Shown here one piece after another: positions 1 to 11,279 of a DNA stretch of 64,000 nucleotides (position 1 is its first letter; each line of letters opens with the position of its first letter). The notes beneath the pieces are model-generated. The model saw nothing but the letters and a program-made list of their open reading frames with translations. It made no database searches and was not told the origin of the DNA. The translations under genes and the position numbers were made by a program. This stretch comes from Argyresthia goedartella (lineage: Eukaryota > Arthropoda > Insecta > Lepidoptera > Argyresthiidae), in assembly GCA_949825045.1 (NCBI GenBank), contig OX463832.1:21012552-21076551 (forward strand), written 5' to 3'.

Positions 1-168
1 CCGGCGTGGGGGAAGGCCCAGAAAGATAGCAGGGCGAAATCAGTTACTGAATGTATGCCTACAGACGGGCACCGGCGTGGGGGAAGGCCCAGAAAGATAG
101 CAGGGCGAAATCAGTTACTGAATGTATGCCTACAGACGGGCACCGGCGTGGGGGAAGGCCCAGAAGGA
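1..168. repeat. 71-bp tandem repeat, about 2.4 copies
   Basis: A unit beginning CCGGCGTGGGGGAAGGCCCA starts at 1, 72 and 143, so the period is 71 bp. The first two units look identical. The third is cut off after about 25 bases and runs into a SINE tail. The array begins at the window edge, so its true copy number is unknown. No coding potential is seen. Confidence 0.9.
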
Positions 169-182
169 TATAATAATAATAA

Positions 183-400
183 CAATACCTTGGACACTAT
201 TGACACACATTGATCTAGCCCCAAACTAGTATTATACTTAGATAGATAAATATTATACTTAGATAGATAAACAAGCATGACTAGGGTACAAAAATCCGTT
301 GTCATCAAACAAATATTTGCCCACACCGGGACCCGAACCCGGGGCCCTTGGCTTCGTAGGCAGGGTCACTGCCGACTCGGCCATTCGGGTCGTCAAATAT
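183..400 (-). mobile_element. tRNA-derived SINE, family 1, minus orientation
   Basis: Read on the minus strand, the head has a box A-like TGGCCGAGTCGG and a box B-like GGTTCGGGTCC, as in RNA polymerase III promoters of tRNAs. A body with 'AAGTATAATATTTATCTATC' follows, then a short ATT-rich tail. The same head, body and tail occur on the plus strand at 4778-5035 and 18797-19045, which makes this a repeat family and not a functional tRNA gene. In this copy the body part containing the AAGTATAAT motif is doubled. Confidence 0.75.
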
Positions 401-498
401 GCAGGGACGACCTGTATAAACTGCTGCCAGGGTGGATCGATGAAGATTTAGCTGGAGACGTGTGGGCTCGGACCGGTGAGGCCTTTTCCCAGCAGTAG
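400..498 (+). pseudogene. LINE 3' coding end fragment, RTE-like
   Basis: The plus frame reads RDDLYKLLPGWIDEDLA, then WARTGEAFSQQ and a stop. This resembles the conserved W..A.DR..WR..GEAF..QW tail found at the C terminus of many RTE-type LINE polyproteins. It is short and abuts the SINE head, so it is probably a relic into which the SINE inserted. A TA microsatellite (about 523-541) follows. Confidence 0.4.
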
Positions 499-544
499 TG
501 GGACAAAAGATAGGCAAACAAATATATATATATATATATATAGA

Positions 545-952
545 TGTCACCGTAAGATAGTCAAAACCGTAAGTTGATCAACTATCGATAGGTAGTAAAC
601 TGTAGCGTACTGCTTACTATATGACGCGTTAGTTGATCAACTAACGGTTAAAACCGTTAAATAGTAAAGTGGTTTAAACTTGAATTGCAAACGATATTTC
701 GTTTGCAATTCAAGTTGCTTGCTACCGCAGTGTTTGCCCTGGTATTCCAGGGCAAACACTGCGGTAGCTTAGGTGAAGACTAGAGGGGGCGAGCGCAGCG
801 AAGCCCCCGAATAGTCTTCGTGTTAGGTTGACATGTAAGAACAAAAGAAACGTAAATTCTAAACCCTGCCGGTCTGGTTTACTATTTGTCGATAGTTGAT
901 GAAACACCGCGTTAGTTTATCAACTAACGGCTTTGACTATCTTCCGGTGACA
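545..952. mobile_element. palindrome-rich TIR element (MITE), family TGTCACCG
   Basis: The ends are inverted: TGTCACCGTAAGATAGTCAA at 545 and the matching TTGACTATCTTCCGGTGACA ending at 952. The interior is almost wholly made of palindromes. One hairpin lies near 678-716. A 46-bp perfect hairpin lies at 722-767. A GAAGACTA...TAGTCTTC stem encloses GGGGGC...GCCCCC at 775-819. No transposase is present, so it is non-autonomous. A related copy is at 18358-18681, and a separate element with similar terminal bases is at 22331-22504. Confidence 0.75.
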
Positions 953-2660
953 TATATATTTTGTTATATTGTCGTTTAAATAACCACCACTGAGTCGGAC
1001 TTAACTTTACAAAACAACACCTGTATATTTTAGAGATTCAGCAACTGCCCGTTAGTAAAATCATTCGCCTCAATTTCAGACTCAAAATTAGTCATCCAAT
1101 TTATTTATTCAACAACTAAATCATATATTTTTTTTCATGAATATTACCGTGTTTTCCCTGAGTTTTTGGGCTTGCCATGATACTCATGAAACGCCTACCG
1201 CCTTCGAACGACGGCATGCGAGAGAGAGCGCCGCCAGGGACTCTTATAATGTACATCCGCAACTTTTTCGCAAAATGTTACGATAAGTTGCTAGCGCATC
1301 GCCTGAAAATACTGTAAGCCCCTGCCAACTCAAAGATTGACGGACTTTCAAAGATGCTTCGCTGGCGCTGTCCATCGGTAGGAAAATGTCACCATTACAT
1401 TTAAGTGTCTCTTGGCTTAAAAGCAGCATTTGCGCATCAGGCCAACAGCGACACCGCTAACTAGAGCTAGTTATTGCACTTGACTTGCAGCTAGGTACAT
1501 CTTAACTGTTTGGCTCAAGCCCAAAAACTGAGATCGTCATTGTCTTCATCTATTCTTGGGGCAGATTCTTTTTACCTAGGTGCTAATATTTATTTTTGAT
1601 ATCTCGCGTGGAGATGCATTCGGAAACATTTCTTACTATAGGCATAGCCAATAACTAAGTCTGTTATCACGCCGTCTGTATGGGGCGCGAGACTACCACT
1701 CGGGGCAACGAGTTTTGTTATCCCGAGACTCGGGGCGGCAGTATGTATTGTTTAGCGATGCGCGATAGCGAATGATTTTGAGCCTCGAATGATCCGTCGA
1801 CTACTAATATTATTTACTATAAAATTAGCAATCGCTAATCCTAATAATCGAATGATGACCACTTATTTCAATTCGAATAACGAAACCAGACGGAACCACT
1901 GTACTTTGTATTGTACTGTAAAATATCGACCATAGGACTGAATCTTGCTTGCAGCCGAATAACCGAAAGAAAAGCAAGCGAACATATTGAATAATCGAGT
2001 TGGAACAGGTTTGATGAATAATTTCCGAATCGCTAATATGTAATCGCTGCAACTTAAAGTTATAGTCATATGGTTGAATTGAATGATTTTGTCGACTGGC
2101 GAATACACATTAGTGGGGGCGTGTCGATTACTTAGTATTCGTCGATCGCTGTCAGTCACAGTTCGTTGTTGTGAGGTGTTCATTCGAATGATTTAGGTGT
2201 TCCATTCGAATAGGTCGAATGATTCCCATAATCGATTGATTTCATTAGTGTCATTCATAATCGCGCATCGCTAGTATTGTCACTCTCGCAGGAACCGTAT
2301 TGCCGTGCATGTTACTAGTCATGCGGCACGTGGGGCGCCATTCTGACGAAACCCGCGTGCGGGGCGAACCCATAGTAAATCCCGCGTGCTTGATGAAAAA
2401 CCCGTGTGACACTGATAAGGCCGTCATGCGGTATGGATGCAAGGGCCATCCTTCTCTTACATATGAATGTGAGAGAGGAATCTAAAGACCAGAACAATCC
2501 CCTAGACAAGTTGGGATAAAACACTGTTTTATCTACACGCGTATCATAAACCCTCTTTACTGCGTCCAAAAACCGCACGTTACGACCAGCTTATAACTAC
2601 GTGGTAAAAACTCATTTCTTATCTGAATATTGGTACATTATGACCACAATGTTTAAATTT
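953..2660. other. gene-free stretch, probable larp intron 1
   Basis: No frame here looks like a real protein. Between about 1760 and 2280 the word CGAATGAT or CGAATAG recurs many times on both strands, suggesting a decayed simple-motif repeat. The rest shows nothing I can name. If larp is intact, the whole of 1-12600 lies in its first intron. Confidence 0.5.
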
Positions 2661-2663
2661 TCG

Positions 2664-2949
2664 ACAAATTATGTCATTCGAATTTCGATCGCCGACGCCC
2701 GCCTGCGTGCCGTCCCTAGTTTGTCTGTGAAGTTGGTACTACTGAACAAGCTAAACAAGTGCAGAGCAATTATCAATGCCACCATGCCGGTTGAACATGG
2801 GGTTCCCGAACGCATCAAAGAGAGCTTATGATATGTGTGTAGAAAAACTAGTGTATGTAACTGTACATAATTAAGCATTAAAACTCTCGAGTGATATTAT
2901 AATGAAACTCGCCTTTAATGCCCTCCTTTATGTATCAGTCACATAAACT
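2664..2949 (+). repeat. interspersed repeat, partner of 39222-39565
   Basis: This block (ATTCGAATTTCGATCGCCGA..., then a CTCGAG-centred stretch, ending in TGTATCAGTCACATAAACTA) is matched on the opposite strand near 39222-39565. Shared landmarks are GCGGCACGC or its variants, CATAAGCTCTCTTTGA, TGTACAGTTACAT and ACTCGAG...CTCGAG. It has no recognisable coding frame. The family is unidentified. Confidence 0.6.
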
Positions 2950-3236
2950 ACCATTATGTCACGGGCGCGAATTGAATCCTGAACGTAACGGAGGACTCCA
3001 GTTATGAGTTAACCCCTGTTTTATATAAAACCTTGTGTGGTTCATTATTTGTTGCTGCAGCGGCCTATTACGGTTCATGATACACAGCCCGCTAACTGGG
3101 GACAGACAGACGGACAACGGAGGCTTAGTAATAGGGAGCCGTTTGGCGCCCTTTGGGTACGGAACACTAAACACGACATCGTGTGCTATCCAACCAGCTT
3201 TCTCTCAGAAGGGTGCCAAACAATGCAACATCGGTT

Positions 3237-3640
3237 CTTTTTAGGGTTCCGTACCCGAAGGGTTCCAAACGGGACCCTTCGGGTACGGAACTTACTAAGA
3301 CTTCGCTTTCCGTCCGTCCGTCTGTCACCAGGCTGTATCTCAAGAACCTAGCTAGCTAGAGAGTTGAAATTTTCACAGATTATGTATTTCTGTTGCCGCT
3401 ATAATAACAAATACTAAAAAACAGGATAAAATAAATATTTAAGGGGGCTCCCATACAACAATACCACATACAAACTTATGGATGCATCTGGTTACGTACA
3501 TGGAGTGTGAAAGTAATAACTTTGTAAACAATATTTTGCTGTGTAAAATCCAAACTATTCATACCACACCATCGCTTCCATTGAACGGTGGTACGGAACC
3601 CTTCGTGCGCGATTTAGACTCGCACTTGACCGGTTTTTTT
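3237..3640 (+). repeat. common lepidopteran GGGTTCCGTAC interspersed repeat
   Basis: It begins TTTTTAGGGTTCCGTACCCG, continues through CCGTCCGTCCGTCTGTCACC and AGTTGAAATTTTCACAGAT, and ends with GGTACGGAACCCTTCGTGCG and ACTCGCACTTGACCGGTTTT. From memory this sequence is widespread and highly conserved across lepidopteran genomes. The 3083-3236 stretch just upstream holds partial copies of the same words (GGGTACGG). It is not a gene. Confidence 0.7.
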
Positions 3641-3744
3641 ATGTTATAAGCTTCATAACAGTCTCAAATCGGATCAGCATACTTTTCCTGATGATGCATC
3701 TGCAGCGTCCGTGACATAGCGGTATACGCACATCGGAAACGATC

Positions 3745-3990
3745 GTGCAGGTATCAACATCTGGCAGAGACGGGTACTGGATGGGTGTCCGTTTCCATGT
3801 GGCATTTGTATCGGCCGCTTCCGTGTTTCGGATGACACGTTAAGCTGTAGGTCCCGGCTGCTGTCGCTACTCGGTGGCAGTCGAACAGCTGGTCAGAGGC
3901 CATAATAGGGCAGGTAGAAGACATCTGACAGTCGGGTCGGCAACAAGCCCGACACTCCACCATCAACCCGCACTGAGCCAGCGTGGTGGA
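3745..3990 (-). repeat. LINE 3'-region-like repeat
   Basis: The block contains the phrase 'gacgggtactggatgggtgt' followed by 'ccgtttccatgtggcatttg'. A degenerate copy in the other orientation lies at 48828-48925 (CACCCATCCAGTGCCCGTCT). Its repetition, and the lack of a convincing frame (the 70-codon minus frame is Cys-rich but unlike any family I know), argue for a retroelement 3' region. Confidence 0.4.
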
Positions 3991-4640
3991 GTACCAATCT
4001 TAATCGTAACCGGGTAAAGGCCCGTGCCTCTCGGTGTGGATATTAATAGGCTACATTATTTATTATTATTATTACATCTACATATTAAATGCGCATTATA
4101 TCAGCGAAATGTTGGCCTTGACATTACGCGTGGTAGGTCGCGTCTTCGGACGGTTATAGTCAGTGCGAGAGATTGTAGCGTTTCGGGATTCACACTGTTA
4201 GCGAATATACAAACGTGGTGAACCGTCTATAAATAACCGCGACAGCATTGTACGATGAGGTAGGTGATGGGATAATGTATTAAGTTATGAAATCCACTAT
4301 TAAGGCATTTATTTAGCAGGTATTAAAGCTCTTAAACCCCTACATCAAACAAACCACACAACAAATACTTAGGACAATTAAGCGCCACTGGTACTCCCAC
4401 AGTTGTCTTGATTATCACGTATTCTAATTTAACCAGTCATATTTAACACCAAACTTATTGCTTGGTAATAAAATTCCAAACCTATGAAAAAAATGTCCGG
4501 CTCCCGGTACAAGGGGTTCATCATGTTTCAAATTATAAAAATCCCGTTGAATCGACCCCAAATCATTCGGTGATACATATATGGGGTATAGGCATAGCCA
4601 ATAACTCATTAAAACCTCTGTGCGTTGCGGTTAGAGGCTT
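3991..4640. other. gene-free stretch
   Basis: Only short frames are present, with an AT-rich ATT microsatellite near 4060-4075. I see no recognisable element. Confidence 0.4.
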
Positions 4641-4777
4641 TGCCTCCCAGTGAGAGGGAGAGGCCCTAATCGCGGCTGGGGAGGGAGAAAAAATCTCCCC
4701 AGTTCTTGGATGTTTATATGTGTGTCACAGACCAATACACAGCGTATCCTAGTGCGGGACCAGAAGCAATGTGATTT

Positions 4778-5035
4778 GACGACCCGAATGGCCGAGTCGG
4801 CAGTGACCCTGCCTACGAAGCCAAGGGTCCCGGGTTCGAGTCCCGGTGGGGGCAAATATTAGATTGACGAGAACGGATGTTTGTACCCTAGTCACGGTTG
4901 TTTGTCTATCTAAGTATAATATTTATCTATATAAGTATGTGTATCGTTGTCTAGTACCCAAGATATAGGGAATCCTAGTTTAGGGCTAGCTAGATCAACG
5001 TGTTTCAATAGTGTCCAAGGTATTATTATATTATC
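4778..5035 (+). mobile_element. tRNA-derived SINE, family 1, plus orientation
   Basis: The head is GACGACCCGAATGGCCGAGT with box A TGGCCGAGTCGG; box B is GGTTCGAGTCC. The body runs through CTAAGTATAATATTTATCTA and the element ends in a GTATTATTATATT tail. Sequence upstream (about 4650-4777), with 'cccagttcttggatgtttat', is also shared with other SINE neighbourhoods in this window (7330-7440, reversed), so a composite element is possible. Confidence 0.75.
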
Positions 5036-5039
5036 TGCC

Positions 5040-6545
5040 TGTATATAAATGTTTATATCTTAAAAACAAAACTGAGTGAGAAGGTCCCATCTGCAGTGGA
5101 GGGGTGAGACATGGATGTGTTCGTGTCGTGAAGACTTTGCCATGCTGGGGTGGTCGTTCATTCATATGGATACCCTCCATGAAACATCACAAATCGGCTG
5201 CCAGCAATCCGTCTTTATCCAATGCATGAAGTCGACTCTAGTGCTAAACTTTAGATAGAATATTATATTTAGATGATGTTATTTTCACGCAGCGCTAGGT
5301 ATTTTCAGCTGTCAAGGTTCGCTGTTGATCTCTACAAGTTTGCCGGCAGATTTACGTAAAAAGTAATAAGAATGAAATGTTTTATGTATGAACGTACAGA
5401 CGAGATATACATTCTCTTTCCCCGCCATTTGAGACTTGGGAAAATTACTGTTTTGCTTTTGACAGCCTACTCGGATTCGAATCCAGGATCACAGTGCAAA
5501 GCCTATTCAGCCACGAAGAGCGTCAATAGCACCTAATCTCAAAAGCTCATTGCAAATAGCGCTGGTGTAGTTGGAGGGTGGATCTGTCAAAGTTGTCCAA
5601 TTCCATTTAGTTCTTCGTATTTTTTTTTCGTAATTTCTTTATCGTACTACACAAAACAGACATATAGATAACTTATAATAGAAAAAAAAACATGTACAAA
5701 GGGTTGCTTATCTCCAAAAAAATAGATTTCCCAAAAAGTGATGGTTGAGCGGGGGAAGACCTGCGTACTGCGTACAATAATACGGGCAGTAATAGGCAAT
5801 AATTTGGGCAGTGTCAAGGGTATTTGAAAGATCACGTGACGTGTTTTTGAACCTAACCTCAGATAAATGAGACTCTTTGCCTCCATCTACGCCGGAGCCA
5901 CCAAGCGGGTCGAAAAGCGGAGATAACTGCCATTCAGCAAAACTGCCAGTCGATGTTGGCGCCGTCTCTCATTTGGGGAAATGACAGCACCTGTCAGAAG
6001 TACCAATGGCGAATCTGCGTTAAGAAAACTGTGACGCATGTGCATCTGTAACTGTTTCATGCCGCTACCTGACAGTAAACCAAGGTGGAGCAAGGCAATC
6101 ACAGAGTGCTGGCAGACCACCTGCCCGACGGCCTTCGCCAAGTCGACGTCATCTCGCTGGATGCGGATGGCAGGGGACCGTGAGGATTGCGCCTGATGAT
6201 GTTCATACATTGTCTAGACCGGAGGAGAGCAGCGATGCGATGACTCACTGTTTTATTTATTTTAGTTAGACTACAGTGGCTGCTCAATTGACGAGTGTGG
6301 AAAGAGTCCGTGTTTCTCTTTTTTAAACATATTTAATGAATTTCCATTTGAACCTTGAATATGCGCCTGCGTCACCGCGCGTGCCGTTGACACCCCGGGA
6401 CAGTTTTACACAACGTTGGAAACGATTGGCACTCCGCCAAAACTACCACTGACATAACTGCCTGTTTACCTTCCAGTTAGTTATTTGCTAATACTTTGTT
6501 TGGCGTCGTCATAGTTACGTGTCTGTGATTTTGACTAGCGGTTGC
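5040..6545. other. gene-free stretch with one unassigned open frame
   Basis: No known element was recognised. On the minus strand 5887-6287 is open in two overlapping frames (107 and 62 codons) with mixed composition and no motif I recognise. I do not call a gene there. Confidence 0.35.
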
Positions 6546-6559
6546 AAATATCCCAAAAT

Positions 6560-6665
6560 GCTAAGGCCTTACTACAAAAAAATAAACTACTGTTCAACAC
6601 TTGTTTAAAAACAAAAACGTATGGGATTTGACGTTTGTTGTGAGGTTAAACGCTGTTTTATATGT
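6560..6665 (+). repeat. GGCCTTACTA-type MITE end
   Basis: The sequence AAGGCCTTACTACAAAAAAA, then ACTTGTTTAAAAACAAAAAC and GTATGGGATTTGACGTTTGT, is repeated on the opposite strand at 22079-22192, where it ends in GTGGTAAGGCC. The terminal word GGCCTTACTA is also shared with the palindromic MITE at 23860-24003. Confidence 0.6.
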
Positions 6666-6699
6666 TTTGTGGTAACACGGGAAGTGTAAGCACAAAAAA

Positions 6700-7330
6700 T
6701 ATTATAGTGAATAAAGAATAATAATTATAGTGAATAAAAAAAAATATAAAAGTTCTAGGCAATAAAGAGTTGAAAAGATATTTAACAAAACTGTTAAATA
6801 ACTTTTTAACCTTTTTGCTAGAAGAGATAAGGTTGCTTTAATTTGTATATTTTTATAGGATTATAAGTTTTGGTGTAATGTACTAGCAGGATTTTTCACC
6901 ATACGCGACAGAATATTTATTAGAATTTTTTATTCCAGATCACAAAGTTTGTACAGTGTGGTGTGCAACAATTATCATAGTCTATTCAGTGAAACACATT
7001 ACTTTTGACAGCTCCAAAGCCCATACATTTTTGACAATAAAATAGCTTACAATTAAGTTATGTTCAGTTTTTGGGTGTAGGCAATGAGGAAATGACAAAA
7101 GTGAAATGAAGGAATGAACATTAGACAGTTGGTTACTAAGATAAGATAAATAGCCTATAATATAGGGTCCAGATTAATAATCCACACTCAGCTCTGAGTG
7201 CTATCTTAAGGGCGTGGAACTGACGTAATTAATATGGCGAAACTATCATAGTGAATGACACAGCTGAGATAGATAACACTTAGAGCTGAGAGTGGGTTAC
7301 ATAAACATAACATAAAACAAAAACATTTGC
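6700..7330. other. gene-free AT-rich stretch
   Basis: No coding frame and no recognised element; poly-A/T rich. Confidence 0.4.
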
Positions 7331-7429
7331 ATACAGGCACATACATTGCTTCTGGCCCCACACTAGGATACCCTGTGTCGTGGGAACAAGAAATTGCGAC
7401 GTCACACAGATATAAACATCCATGACCTG

Positions 7430-7530
7430 GGTTTTTTTTTTCTTTATCCCCCCCCAGCCGGGGATCGAACCCGGGACCTCTCGCATGGCAGGCAAAACCA
7501 TAACGGCAGCTCCACAGAGGTCGTCCATAT
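7430..7530 (-). mobile_element. tRNA-derived SINE head, family 2
   Basis: On the minus strand it reads GACGACCTCTGTGGAGCTGC, then CATGCGAGAGGTCCCGGGTT with box B GGTTCGATCCC, followed by a GGGGGG/A-rich stretch. A degenerate copy of the same head is at 29870-29955, also minus. The sequence between box A and box B does not fold as a convincing full tRNA cloverleaf, so I call a SINE and not a tRNA. Confidence 0.6.
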
Positions 7531-7707
7531 GGGCCTAGGACTGTTAACTATTGTGGATGTTGTTTCAACATGATTTGATCACCAGAAGAAGTTGCATGCA
7601 AACTTATTAAAAAAAACAAAAGACTATTCCAAATGAAGTTTGATTGCAAATTGCCCCTCAATGCTATCAATTTAAATTTTTATACTCAGTGAGGAACTTG
7701 GTGATAA

Positions 7708-8165
7708 ACCTGGAAAGATTTCCTTAAGCATGACATAAAATATTACGGTGAAGAACACAGTTACTGGACAGAATCATCACACAACAGGGACGAAGTCAGG
7801 ATGGCCTAGAGGCAAATATACCGTATCCCAGAAACAGACAGCAAAAGCGAAACTGGGAACTTACCGGATAACCCAAACGAACACGTCTCAGGAAACTCAA
7901 CTATTAACAATAACTGAAAATAGAAGGAAAACAAGAAATTGAAGAAAACAACAGCTGCTCTCCAAATCCCACATCCTCCCCATTCCACATATCCTATATT
8001 GGCTTCAGGCTGAAGCGTCGGTCGATTGAATTCACTATCCTTCCCTTCCTACAGAGCAGGTCATTCCGCCCCCCCTCAAAACTTGTGCCCTCTGGTATGC
8101 CGGCCGAAAGACCGGAACAGGTTTAGAACCCTGGCTGGAGAAGCACCATTCATTCATTCATTCAT
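7708..8165 (+). mobile_element. 5'-truncated copy of the OTU/RTE-like LINE
   Basis: This is the last 458 bp of the LINE seen in full at 50913-56470. It encodes the end of the polyprotein (WKDSLKHDIKYYG, HSYWTES, HNRDEV, IPETDS in mixed frames), then the 3' UTR word GCTGAAGC...CCGGCCGAAAGACCGGAACA, and ends in a (CATT)n tail. Both sides carry the same 22-bp direct repeat, TCAGTGAGGAACTTGGTGAT plus AA, at 7686-7707 and 8166-8187. This is the hallmark of target-primed reverse transcription with 5' truncation. Confidence 0.9.
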
Positions 8166-8187
8166 TCAGTGAGGAACTTGGTGATAA

Positions 8188-8754
8188 GATATGATACATG
8201 ATTAAACTAAAATAGTTTTTATTTGGTCATAATTTCATCGCCACTTTTTGTAACTATCTTATAAGTAACAAATTAGTAGAATCCACTGTCATACATTGGT
8301 GTTCTGCACCTGTCCATACTCAATAGCTTAGTCGCTCTATTACTACTCTTACCGACAGACATTTTTAAATTTTTTAAAGGAAATTACATGTGGGTGAGGA
8401 ATCTATCCCGTTCATTATATGACTATGATAAAAGGCAAATCCTTTGATTTCCAAAAGGTCACAGATCTATAATTAATATGTCATAATCATTTATATACTG
8501 GATATGGGGTTGACCCAGAGTAATCTCATTGTAGTCAAATGAGCCTCAATGTGGTTCCATCTACAATGATGTTCATCTGTAAGGTTACAGATTTATGATA
8601 GGTATGTAAAGGTAGTAGACAAGCTACCTTTATAGTATAAGCTACGGCAGTCCTGACTCTGTCTTACACAAACTAAAACTTCCTTAACTTCATTTTCTTT
8701 TCCCATAAGCTCTCATTCCGTTTCACCTGTCCCGGGCTCTGTCTGTTTCTCAGT
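8188..8754. other. gene-free stretch
   Basis: No convincing frame or repeat seen. Confidence 0.35.
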
Positions 8755-9040
8755 TTCGGATTGAGCGGAGATTTGGCAAGCATATGTAAATCGGACAATG
8801 CAATATTTTATGACATGGAGCTGCTCTAATGATGAAGCTGGAAGATGGCAATGGGAACTTTGTAATAAAACTACCCAACCTCATCAAGGTTGGGCTCGTT
8901 TGATTCGTCTTGACAAGACTCTGGTCCTGGATGATATCCAGGAAGCCAGGAGGTGGCCATGGGAACTCTGTAATCAAACAATACCCTGCTTATGTATCTT
9001 TATATATATAAATAAATAAAGAAACACAATCCCATCGAGT
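8755..9040 (+). repeat. unclassified interspersed repeat
   Basis: GAGCGGAGATTTGGCAAGCA, then GACATGGAGCTGCTCTAATG, and a twice-used phrase 'TGGGAACT(T/C)TGTAAT' (about 8853 and 8958). The internal doubling and composition resemble abundant lepidopteran repeats. It ends near a TATATA/AATAAA-rich tail. Confidence 0.35.
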
Positions 9041-9350
9041 TTTGGCTCCGCTCATTGGATTTGCCTTGAGTACTCAGGTCCTAGATATCTTACTTTTTAG
9101 GGTTCCATATTTATTAGTTTTACCTTGTCTGGTCATACAATCTGTCCTAAGCTTTGAATTCCGATATTTGAAATATCGAGTGACAATTATTGCTCATTTG
9201 AGTATATGCGACATAGTTAAGGTCAGTTTTTCTGGAAAAACTTGATCACATCAATCCCAGCTAGAGAGATGGAGTAGGTTGTGGAAGAGAACTGTCGCAA
9301 TCATCGCTCTTCACAAGTGTAACAATACACAAGTCGTTTTTTTTTTCTAG

Positions 9351-9780
9351 GACACCAACAGTGTCAAAGGTCTTGCTGAACGAATTCTTCTAGATCCTCT
9401 CCAGAAACAGAAAATCGTGTCTAGGAAGATGAAAACACCACCCAGTACCATGTCCCGCATTATTACACAAGACTTGATACTTGGCGATTATCATCGATGT
9501 ACCGGACATCGCTTGACAGCAGCTTTGCGCAGAATTAGAGAGACCAGAGCCAAGAAGTTGTGGCAGCTGCATAGGAGGGGCAGATATCGACAAATGCTGT
9601 TTACTGATTTAAAAAACACTGTAGAAGAGAAATTCAAACGGAAAAATGATTGAAAATACAAACATCACAGAAGATTGCCAAAGAGGATAGAGCACCACCC
9701 AGCCTCAGTGAAGGTTTGGTGGGGGGTCTCGTAGGAGGGGGTCACTGAGCTTCATTTATAAGACGAATAATTTGTCAAGT
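9351..9780 (+). pseudogene. mariner-like transposase, N-terminal and central part
   Basis: Plus-frame pieces read SVKGLAERILLDPLQKQKIV, SRKMKTPPSTMSRII, TGHRLTAALRRIRETRAKKL, then RQMLFTDLKNTVEE and HHPASVKVWWGVS. This is the DNA-binding and catalytic start of an IS630/Tc1/mariner transposase, with FTDL in place of the usual FTDE around the first catalytic Asp. Stops and frameshifts after 9653 show it is dead. It is 5'-incomplete, and its downstream part is at 11028-11245. Confidence 0.75.
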
Positions 9781-9839
9781 CACTAACCCAAACATTATTT
9801 TCCAGCCAGCATTGAATATTCCAATAGGACTCATCACCT

Positions 9840-11027
9840 GCACATAGGGATTGCAATGCGCGCCTTTTTCGGCTTGTGGGATCCAGCATTTGACACAGGA
9901 TCAACTTTTTTTAGTTTTTAGTTTCAGTTAGATAAAAACTAAACTGTTTTATAAATTGACAGATACTTAACTTCTTCATTCTATAAATATGAATGTGCAA
10001 TTTTATATTGTATTGTAATTGTAATCACGGATTTATAAGCAGAACTGAGAGACTGAGACTTACACTGTTAGTAAAATAGTTAGGTATTTCAGATATTCAG
10101 GATATCTCCTAGTGTGATTAATGATTGTATTGTGAATGTGATAATTATAATTGATAATTAATATAATACTGGAACTGTTATTTGATAGTAACTATCATTA
10201 GTTACCTATACTAATGCCACTCATTACTGTTAACTTTAAGGAAAAGGTTTGGGTTTGTTCCGGAATAAATTTCTTCCCGTTTTCCTCAATGAGACATCAC
10301 AGGGTACAGTCAGTCATAATAGGTATTTATTATTATATCTTTGAGTAATTTGTTTGTTACAATAAACTTTTAGTTTTTTACAAGTTTTCCAAGACAATAA
10401 TAGTTAGTGGGAGGAGGGGCGAAGTGTAATATAGCGTGATCTATTATTTAATAGTTCAATTTCCTTTTGATTAATACATAAGCAATAATTATGTATCAAT
10501 AAAACTATGTTGTACCAGGTTAAATTGTTTACCATAGAGATTGATAATTTTAATTTATACATTATTATGTAGCTTATGAAAGCTAGTAGCTTATGAAAGC
10601 TAGCGTTCAGCAATTTTATTCCATCAAGACTGATTTTATACAGTCTTTGAATTATTTGTTTGATTCGAGTTTGCCGCTATTTCGAAGAAAACTATATATA
10701 TATTTTTCTATAAAAGTAATTTAAGTTTCAGGTTAATTTCAAAATCCAGAGACTGATTAATGCTTCAGCTAAGTAATAAAGACTGATTTTACTATTTTAA
10801 TTACAAAAAAAAAACAAATGCTGAAAATTATTTTGTTGTTTACTCCCTTATTTTTAATTTCAACAACCTTTATTTATTAATAGAAGCATGAAAGATTATT
10901 TTGTATCTCATACCAATATAGTAACAATTTATTATAACTCCCCAACTGTACCTTGCTGCCGTGGAGGCAAACGGGATTATTTTAAATAATAATAAACTTC
11001 ATGGCGGATTTCAGGATCAGAGGGATT
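9840..11027. other. sequence separating the two mariner halves
   Basis: About 1.2 kb of AT-rich DNA divides the transposase relic, consistent with a later insertion or with decay. I see no coding frame and no clear terminal repeats. A 17-bp local doubling, AGCTTATGAAAGCTAG, occurs near 10571-10603. Confidence 0.4.
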
Positions 11028-11245
11028 GCAATCACTAGCTGCACACAAAGCAAGAACCACCCAAAGCTGGTTGAATGACAATTAGCCCAATTTGAATGAC
11101 ACCAAAGATTGGCCCTCTGACAGCCCTAATCTTTACCCTTTGGACTACCAACTATGGGACGTTTTAGAGAAGACCTGCTATAATCCTCATCTCAACATTG
11201 AGTCGTTAAAGTGTGATTAATTGGCTACTGTGGCTTCTATGCCTC
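11028..11245 (+). pseudogene. mariner-like transposase, C-terminal part
   Basis: The plus frame reads AAHKARTTQSWL, a stop, then DWPSDSPNLYPLDYQLWDVL and HLNIESLK. The motif D(W)PS.SP.L.PLDY.LW.VLE surrounds the third catalytic Asp of mariner-type transposases. It aligns by eye directly after the block at 9351-9780, so both are one dead element split by intervening sequence. An in-frame stop confirms loss of function. Confidence 0.75.
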
Positions 11246-11279
11246 AACAGTGTGTGTGGTGAGTGGCCCAACTGACTCC

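Noticed and set aside
303..390. tRNA-like sequences with box A and box B at about 303-390, 4785-4855, 18797-18862, 7450-7525 and 61285-61345
   Set aside because: They share bodies or tails and lack a good full cloverleaf with acceptor stem and anticodon arm. The first four fit SINE families; the 61285 one overlaps an intron of the piggyBac model and has only a box B (GGTTCGAAACC).
5887..6287. Minus-strand open frames of 107 and 62 codons
   Set aside because: No motif or family recognised, overlapping frames, no splice context; tested as a possible larp exon and found no LARP1 signature.
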